Source: Malus domestica (Eukaryota > Streptophyta > Magnoliopsida > Rosales > Rosaceae). From it: DNA of 64,000 bases. Of the stretch, positions 56,453-64,000 are shown in pieces (positions within the stretch are counted from its first letter, which is position 1; each line of letters begins with the position of its first letter). The stretch lies in contig NC_091664.1 in NCBI RefSeq assembly GCF_042453785.1, positions 1,851,001 through 1,915,000 of the forward strand. The letters are read 5' to 3'. Under the pieces are notes generated by a model that did no database searches, had not been told where the DNA came from, and saw nothing but the letters and a program-made list of their open reading frames with translations. The position numbers and the translations under genes were made by a program.

Positions 56453-59313
56453 ATGGAGTCTGAGGTGAGTTTCTCTTCTGCCCTATTAGCCTAGTCCTTC
56501 CCTTATACTGATTCCCGATTACGAAGTCTCAATCTTTTGCTGAATGCTGAATCTTCATTTCCGCGTTTCTCAGAAACCAAGTTTCGAACCGTTTCGGCTG
56601 TTTTCATCGCCAGGGTCGGGGTTTCTTGAACAATCAGAGCCCCCTCTTCCTCCGCCGCCTCCTTCCGTCCAAGTGCTTCCCTCCGAGGTGTTAATTAGTT
56701 AATTACTGCTTATTAATTTACTTTGATTAAGAATTATTAGCGTAATTTGTGGTTTTAAACACACAAATGATTGATTTAATGTGGAATAGGTTTCGTCGTC
56801 TGTGAAGTACACCGTGGAGCCGGTGGAGTTGGGCGGACTTACTTTGCTCAAGGTCACTTTTTTTTCCGTTTTCTTTCTGTTTCTGTTTGGTTTCTCAGAA
56901 AATGGAGCAATTTACATTTCAATCTTTTCTCCAAAAAAAAAAAAGCTGATTTTAGTATAATTGGTAGTTTCTGAAGTTAAGTTTGATTTGAGTGTAACTT
57001 AGAGATCGTGCGTGCTTTGATTGTAGGGTCGCGTTAGTACTCAAGACGTTTTCACGCTGTCCAACTCTGATTTAGTTCCTGGGAAATATGAAGGTTATAC
57101 ATTTCTTCCATCTTCATCTGTTTGTTAGTAGTCATTCAATAATTGAAATGATGTTTGATTGAGTTTATCGTATTCTTTTTTAAAAATCGTGTCTTTTGTT
57201 GATGATGCGCTGCGGCACCCAAATGTGATGCTATGTATTTGGTTTTGGCGGGTTGTAGGGGGATTAAAGCTGTGGGAAGGTTCTCTTGATCTAGTTAAAG
57301 CTCTAAGCTCTGAAGTTCAAAATGGAAATTTATCATTTGCCGGTAAATGCGTTTTAGAGGTGGGCATCCTAATATTTTCAGGTGAATGTATACTGTCTCA
57401 CAATACCTTCACCTGTTAACATTTCAGATCCTAATATTTCACCTGCTAGTTTAGTTCATATGATTCCTGCCTGGTAGTCTAATTCTCGAGTGTAACTTGT
57501 ATTAGTCATAAGTTCATAACGGTGCTTTTGTGAAATGAGACATACTAGCTTCTTTACCTTGAAATGTATCATATCCTTACAAGCAGAAACTAATTTTGTT
57601 TCTGGTCGCATCCTGCTCGCTTTGTTCAGCTTGTAGGTTTCCCCACTAAGTGTTAATTCCATTAATCTCATGTTCATACATCATACAGGGAAACTCTTCA
57701 ACTTTCTAGATGGCTAGTTCAAATTTTTAGGCTCTAATATAATAGCTTGGAAGTGGAGAAGTTCAACACAATTCATAATGAACTGCACTTTTGTTGCAAT
57801 ACTTTTAACTAACAAAGGGTTTACTTAGAATAGTACCCCTGAGTTTACACTCTGTAGAAATAGACTGAAGTTATTTTTTTCTTGGAGTGTTACTTGCGAA
57901 GAGGTCGCACTTGGTGCGATGGCAAGTGCCTTCGCCCATAAGCGGTAGGTCTCGGGTTCGAGACTTGGGAGCAGCCTCTCCATAAATGGGGGTAAGGCTA
58001 GCCGACATTCACCTCTCCCAGACCCTGTGTAAAGCGGGAGCCTTGTGCACTGGGTACGACCTTTTAGTGTTACTTGCGACAATAAGTACATCTCTTCACA
58101 TCTGCACAATCATTGAAAAGTGTTCACTGGTGCCCCTTTACACGTAATAAATTAAACCGCTATCGTTGATCATTAACCAACAAAGAAAATCATTAAGCAC
58201 TACTACAAGTGATTATCCATGCTGACTGATTTCCTGGTTGTCATAGAAGTTGAGGCCACCATCATGTATCTCCTTCTCCCATTTCTTACTATGCCTCACC
58301 CTGTTTCCTGTCATGTTTTTCAGCTTGGTTGTGGCCATGGACTTCCCGGTATCTTTGCCTGCCTTGAGGTGAAGTTGTGTTTCATAAGCTTCTCAATTTA
58401 GTGTTGTAGATTAGATTTCTTAATATTCTTCATTATTGCCCATCAGGGTGCAGCTGCCATTCATTTCCAGGACTTCAATGCGGAGGTCCTGCGGTGCCTC
58501 ACCATTCCTAATGTAAATTCAAACATTCCAAACTTCCAATCCCCATCAGTGCAAGCGACAAAGTCTAATGTGGGGGCCGAAATTGGTTTTTTTGCTGGTG
58601 ACTGGCGTGAAATGCATAAGCTTCTTCCTTATGCACAAAACGACGAGAGGGATGTTAATGTTAGTTCAGAGCAAAGTTTAGATGCTCAGTATGATATTAT
58701 TTTAATGGCGGAGACAGTTTACTCAATTTCTACTCTCCCACATCTATATGAACTCATAAAAAAGGTATTCTCTCATTGATCTGTCATTATTTATGATTTT
58801 GGACTGCGAACTTGGAGCGGCTTTAAGTTTAATAATGTTTATTTTACAGTGCTTAACTCCTTCTCATGGAGTAGTCTACATGGCTGCAAAGAAGCATTAT
58901 TTTGGAGTAGGTGGGGGAACTCGAAGGTTTCTATCTGTGGTCGAGAAAGATGGTGAGCTAGTTTTAATTATTTTTTGAAAATTACTGAGGAATTATATCA
59001 CAGTAGAAGTTTTCGTTTCTTATTTCTTTCCTACCCTATTCCTTGGGTTGATGGGATTGTGTGAAATGCGATAAGAACAAGTTGCAGAATATGTTTGTTC
59101 TATGAATATGTGTTTCGGAGGCCTTAAAGTTGCGACAATGGTGTTATCGACTGTTATGAAGTTATGTTTAGTATTTACTTATGCTTCAGTAAGAAATTTA
59201 AACACATTTTCTTGGAATTCCTTTCTGCAGGGGTGTTGGCTTCTTGCATGGTTGCTGAAGTTGCAGATGGTTCTTCTAATGTCCGAGAGGTATGGAAGCT
59301 TTCGTTTAAGTAG
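56453..59313 (+). CDS. Histidine protein methyltransferase 1-like (METTL18 family)
   Basis: Nine exons were placed by GT/AG sites and frame: 56453-56464, 56574-56686, 56790-56852, 57027-57093, 57259-57359, 58324-58368, 58447-58764, 58850-58952 and 59231-59313, about 301 residues. The SAM-binding motif LELGCGHGLPGIFACL crosses exons 5-6; other family segments are YEGGLKLWEGSLDLVK, HFQDFNAEVLRC and DIILMAETVYS. METTL18/Hpm1 enzymes methylate a histidine on ribosomal protein L3. Exon 2 is 113 bases. After its first 22 codons the frame expected from later exons (Pro-rich, ending VLPSE) is entered only if one C is added in the CCCC run at 56640-56643. This is either an assembly or homopolymer error or a real frameshift. 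Intron 5 contains an Au SINE. Confidence 0.85.
57900..58065 (+). repeat. Au-type SINE in METTL18-like intron 5
   Basis: Very similar to the copy at 50963-51131. A perfect 14-bp target duplication AGTGTTACTTGCGA lies at 57886-57899 and 58066-58079. Same orientation as the gene. Confidence 0.92.
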
Positions 59314-60046
59314 GCGTCGAATTCATGTTGACCAAACAGTATTGTACCTTACCCTAAGTTGCCCGGAAGAATTTCAAAAGTTGTAATTGTGATCAAGATT
59401 ATTTTTACTGTCTTGAGTGGTAAAAGTTATCATGCAATCTTATCTAGTAGATCATTGTAAAGAAATGCATGATGACAATTTCGAAGTGATACGTATAACC
59501 CTTATCTACGAGGAGTGTGCTACATCGATATGAAGCTTTATTCTTTAAACTATGGGATGAGTTTATTGAACACTTGAAGCAAAAACAAGAAGAGTCATTG
59601 AAAACTCAAGAGAAATAGCTTCAGATAGAAGTGTTATACATGTATAGATAGGGCGGATCTATGGCACCAATTTTTTTTTACAATTTTTGACACATTTTTT
59701 TGTGGGGTCTACTTCATAATGTATTTTAACGATCTGAACCGTTTATCTTTTAAAACATCATTAATAGATTATCCTTATAAAATATTAGACAAATCTAAAA
59801 CCATAGACTAGTATGGTTCCACAAAGAAACTGTAAACCCTTGATATCATATGGTTTGAGATTTGAGTTATTTTGGTAGACATACTTTTGAGAAAAGACTT
59901 AAAAGAAGTATGTCAAAAGTTGTGTAAAAAAAGTGATGCCATGACAAGGCTTGCTAACGGGGAGGATCGATTATGCTATAAGTAGAGAGACCTTCAAGCA
60001 CCTTCGGAAAATTAAGGCACACCTCCTAACTCACTAATTCTCAGCC
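59314..60046. other. Intergenic DNA with start of a tandem duplication
   Basis: About 59791-59890 shares CTAAAACCATAG and GAGATTTGAGTTATTTTGG with about 60222-60310. It is the first copy of a duplicated segment that also covers the RALF-like 3' end. Confidence 0.55.
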
Positions 60047-60200
60047 CCCTATATATCAAAACCAAATAAAAATTCGAATTTGCTCATGTCCTCCGTGATC
60101 ACGAGTCCGACCTACAACGATAATACTTAGAAACGGTGAGACGGAGGAGGAAGACAGCCTCCTGTTTTGCTATACGCTTCACATCTAACGCCGCCGTTGC
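60047..60200 (-). pseudogene. Truncated copy of the RALF-like gene
   Basis: This repeats 60417-60595 with small changes: a 17-18-base deletion after AATACTTAGAA and several substitutions. It covers the 3' flank and the last codons of a RALF frame, then stops matching. It cannot encode a peptide. Confidence 0.75.
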
Positions 60201-60469
60201 AAAAGATTAGACAAAAGATTAGGCACATCTAAAACCATAGTGAAGAAAATAGACTCTTAATGGTCATTGTTTGAGATTTGAGTTATTTTGGTAGACATAC
60301 TTTGAGGAAAGACTTAATAGATAGATAATTCGGATCGTTGAAATATATTACAAAGCCAGCCTCGTAAAAAAAACGTATGTCAAAAGTTATGTAAAAAAAG
60401 TGACGCCACAGATCGCCCCCTATATATCAAAACCAAATAAAAATTCGAACTTGCTCATGTCCTCCGTGA

Positions 60470-60808
60470 TCACGAGTCCGACCTACAACGATAATACTTA
60501 GAACAACCTCTCTGATAAGGGTGAGACGGAGGAGGAAGACAGCCTCCTGTTTTACTATACGCTTCACCTCTAGCGCCGCCTTTGCAAACTGGTTGGTCTG
60601 GCTTCAAAGCCCCGGGCGATATGTACTTCTTCGTCTGAAGAAACCTCCGGCTTATCTCCGACTCCATCAGCAGCTCGCTTTCGTTGTCGCACTCCGCTAT
60701 CGAACCGTTGCACGATGTGGACGTAGGGCTCGTTCCCGAGGCAGTTGTGCAGGCGAGGTAGCAAAGGCCGGTGATTAGCAGAAGGAACACTCTGTTAGGC
60801 CTTTGCAT
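60470..60808 (-). CDS. RALF-like peptide precursor, divergent
   Basis: It encodes 112 residues. The signal peptide is about 1-23. A dibasic RRFL site at 54-57 precedes KYISPGAL (61-68), the position of the canonical YISY. Four cysteines are at 75, 90, 102 and 108, with PYQRGC near the third. The insert between the first two cysteines is longer and Gly/Lys/Pro-rich compared with canonical RALFs, so it belongs to a divergent RALF-like group. Predicted to be secreted and to act on CrRLK1L-type receptors, by family analogy only. The 3' end sits in a tandemly duplicated segment. Confidence 0.82.
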   Translation of the reverse strand: MQRPNRVFLLLITGLCYLACTTASGTSPTSTSCNGSIAECDNESELLMESEISRRFLQTKKYISPGALKPDQPVCKGGARGEAYSKTGGCLPPPSHPYQRGCSKYYRCRSDS

Positions 60809-61188
60809 TTTGTGTTTGGGTTATATTTTCTTCACACTTTGAACAACTTTATAGGGGGTCATGTCATATTTATCTTATAAAATTACTTATGAGACGATGG
60901 TAGTGGGATGCGCACTTCACCAAACCTGTCAATAGAGTCCGGCGGCAGCCATGTATTTTATTTTCCATGTGTTACTTATTCTCGACCACACCTTCAATGA
61001 ATAAAAAAAATGAAAAAGGATGGTAAAGTCTTGGCTAATAATTTGGTTACTGAAATTAGGGGCTCTCTCTCATATGGACCACCAACTTTGTGTTGAAAAA
61101 AATCCTTTTCGGATAAGTGTATTCTTGACTTGTACGTGGGAAGCAACTCATGTGGAATACGGAGTTTGATAATATATTATTGAGAAAT
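60809..61188. other. 5' flank of the divergent RALF-like gene
   Basis: Likely promoter DNA. No motifs were recognised with confidence. Confidence 0.4.
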
Positions 61189-64000
61189 ATGTTGACGTGA
61201 GTTAACTAATTAATTTAGAAATGTAATCTTATAATTTATTCCTTGTATAATTGAGATTTTTATTTCCTGTTATATGAGATATTGTACAACTATATATTTA
61301 CCTTCTAGAGAGAAGAATAAACATACAATTCAAACCCTAAACACTTTTATCTTAGCATCAGAGCAGGTTTCGACCTGTCTCTTTCCTCTAACCTTTTACC
61401 CTAGCTACTGATCCCTAAAAACCCAGAAAAATCCTAGCGTGGTCTCGAAGTAAGAGAACCACCTACGGGAATAGAAAAAAAAACCTAGAAACCTAAATTA
61501 CAAAACCCCAATGGTCTCAAAGCAAGAGAACCATCCACTGAAAATACCTAGAAATCTAAATCACAAATAGACCATTGCTTCCATGGCCGACAAGCACCAT
61601 GGCATGATTCCTTGTGGCAGTGATCTCCAGCGGGCTGGGCTTGCAGTGCCTGGAGCCCAATGTTCAACAGTGCATCAATCAAGCATGGACATAAGCAACA
61701 AATTCGGTGTGAGTCCAACCGAGCAACAATTCGTTGTGTACAAGAACAGCCATGTGGGCATGCCGAGCCCATCATGAGACAACCCTTTGGAAAACAGTTT
61801 GGACCTAGACAGTATGGGCCAGCAGCTTTCATTATTGAATTTGATTTCGTCCCAAGAACAATTTGATGATCCAAGTAAAATTGATATTGCATTCACAACA
61901 TCCGCTAACCGAGATTCTGGTTGGATAATTGACTATGGGGCTACAGACCATATGACATATAATGAATCCTTGTTTTACCACTTAACCGTGCCACCCAAGG
62001 AGAATGTTATCACAGTAAACGGTGAAACTACTCCAGTTACAGGAGCGGGTTCCATCGCCCTTACTCCCTCTCTATCACTGCATAACACTCTTCTTGTTTC
62101 TTCACTATCGAATCATTTACTTTATGTTGGTCAAGTTACGGAACAATTAGATTGTGTTGTACTCATGTTTCCTAGTTTTTGCCTACTATAGGATATCCAA
62201 ACACGGGCAATTATTGGGCGTGGTACTAAGATGAGAGGGTTATATTATGTGGATGATGTGGTACCGGGCCGAGTCAACCAAGTGAGCAGTGGTCACAACA
62301 ACAAGGTTAAGAGAATTTGGTTATGGCATCGTCGACTAGGACATGCATCTTTTGGTTCTTTAAGAAAATTACTTCCGTCTTTATCTAATGGCGTTTCAGA
62401 CTCTGATTTTCAGTGTCAGGATTGCATTCTTGCAAAAAGTCATCGTACTTCTTACCACTTGAGTCTCAATAAAAGATCAGTGCCCTTTGAGTTAATTCAC
62501 TTTGATGTATGAGGTCCATCACTAATAGCGGCGCTCCATGGTACCTTTGTAGATGATTGCACCAGAATGACTTGGCTTTATACCATGAAATAGAAGAGTA
62601 ACGTTGGGCAAATTTTCCAACAATTTTATTAGATGATTGGAAATCAATTTTCTCTTCCTATCAAAGTCCTGAGATCCGATAATGGTGGAGAATATCTTAA
62701 TTCTGAACTATCACAATTTTTCGCAGAGCACGGCATACTTCATGAGACTACTTGTCCTCAAACTCCTCAACAAAATGGTGTGGTAGAACGTAAGAACAAA
62801 CATATATTGGAAACTACACGGGCTCTTCTAATTGGGGCTTATACTCCTCATGCCCATTGGGCAAATGCAATTACGTGTTCCATTTATCTTCTTAATCGAA
62901 TGCCCTCTCGAGTTCACAACTTCCGAACTCCTATGGAAGTCTCGACGGAGTATGTCACTCTACCATCTTCTCTTCAATTATCACCTCGCATATTTGGATG
63001 TGTGGCTTATGTGCATCTTCACAAGAATCAACGGAGTAAATTGGATTCGTGTGGTGTTCGTTGTGTATTTCTGAGATTTAATAGCCAACAAAAGGGATAT
63101 TGATGTTACCATCCACCTACTAAGCATTTCTATGTCACCATGGATGTCACGTTCTCCGAAACCGAGATGTTCTTCATCTTTGATCAAACCTACTGTACTC
63201 TTAAGGGGGAGTTGAATAATAAATACGAAGACTACAGTTGGTTTGATGTTCCACATGAACGAGACAGTTGGCATGGTCATAGTAGTACATGGGAGACCGA
63301 GACTGAAGACTTAGGTGTTATAAGCAACCCACCTGACCGCGCCTTACTAGAGGGTCGCGACACATCAATTTAAAGCCCGAAGGTAGGCCATGACATTGCA
63401 GTTCAGAACCCAGTAGTGGCCAACGACACAACAAGCCAAAGCCTAGTAGATTTTGACCGTGAAATCCTTGACCAAGAGATAGCTCATGCAATATCGAATA
63501 ATAGGCCTACACCATTTATGGATTTAGTAGAAGGTAATGGGTCCGCGAGTGATACCGAGACTGTGCAAACAAAAAATAACCCTCATTCTCCTCCACTAGT
63601 CCATGCTCATGTCCCGCGGATATCCAAGAGGTACGTTCTCATACTTCAGATATTGTTGAAAATTCCTATATTTTACCTCCTAGGCAAAATCGTGGGAAAC
63701 CACCTGACATGTTTTCTTTGGAAGGAAAAGTGAGATATGCAATTGCACAGTATATGTCCACTCATTGACTATCACCCAAGTACCAAGCCATGGTGAATCA
63801 AATGGCTGATATTAAAATTCTAACAAAAGTGGAAGAAGGTTTGCGAGACCCCCATTGGGTAGAAGCCATGTGAGTAGAAATGGAAGCCTTACAAAGAAAC
63901 GGAACGTGGAATGTAGTGTCACTACCACAAAGGAAGATACCAGTGGGATGTAAATGGGTGTTCACCATAAAACACAAGGTGGATGGATCCATTGACAGAT
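61189..64000 (+). mobile_element. Ty1-copia retrotransposon, decayed, cut by the window end
   Basis: A possible LTR starts TGTTGACGTGAG (61189) and ends before the primer-like TAGCATCAGAGC (61353-61364). The gag region is short and degenerate, with a direct repeat around GGTCTC..AGAGAACCA (about 61440-61570). From 61787 one frame covers protease (DYGATDHM in place of DSGATDHM), the GAG-pre-integrase zinc region (WLWHRRLGHASF, CQDCILAKSHR) and integrase (LRSDNGGEY, QQNGVVERKN). The frame is interrupted by TAG or TGA at 62189, 62510, about 62591, about 62628 and 63101. Near 63630 it shifts, and the start of RT continues to the window end. The element is inactive. Confidence 0.85.

Noticed and set aside
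1..64000. CRISPR array or bacterial operon
   Set aside because: No regularly spaced repeats of that kind were seen. Genes have plant introns and eukaryotic retrotransposons dominate.

Overview
This window reads as nuclear DNA of a dicot tree, most likely apple or pear (Rosaceae, tribe Maleae). That assignment is an inference from the mix of repeats (an Au-type SINE, a Cassandra-type LTR carrying 5S-like sequence, Tat-lineage Ty3/gypsy elements) and from the plant gene families present. The genes have eukaryotic exon-intron structure and are sparse in a background of nested transposable elements.

Region by region. 1-1649 is AT-rich flank with a long inverted-repeat element (614-1169). 1650-17126 is a 15.5 kb Ty3/gypsy retrotransposon of the Tat type with perfect 5-bp target duplications. 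It is read on the minus strand (gag, protease, RT/RNase H/second RNase H/integrase). Between pol and its 3' LTR it also carries an oppositely oriented, intron-containing but broken plant-mobile-domain (PMD) gene. A 2 kb composite of other repeats sits inside that gene. 17544-19861 is a solo LTR with a Cassandra solo LTR nested inside. 20773-21120 is a RALF peptide gene (minus). 23252-25902 is a two-exon heat stress transcription factor of class A5 (minus).

28237-53319 holds four intronless GT47/exostosin genes of the MUR3/KATAMARI1 xyloglucan galactosyltransferase family, three on plus and one on minus. They are spread apart by repeats: MITEs, SINEs, a 3.8 kb non-autonomous LTR element (38150-41972), a small LTR element (48858-50818) and a nuclear copy of mitochondrial atp6-trnK DNA (about 47607-47905). 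56453-59313 is a nine-exon METTL18-like histidine methyltransferase with an apparent one-base deletion in exon 2. 60470-60808 is a second RALF-like gene with a truncated tandem copy beside it. From 61189 a decayed Ty1-copia element runs off the window end.

How the genes relate. The two RALF-like genes encode candidate secreted signalling peptides, and the GT47 cluster encodes predicted Golgi enzymes that would decorate wall xyloglucan. No operon-like logic applies. The most interesting system is the pair of related LTR elements. One is long, with a nearly complete gag-pol and an antisense host-type gene. The other is short, with identical LTRs by eye, a shared primer-binding leader and an unrelated 291-residue ORF exactly where gag should start.
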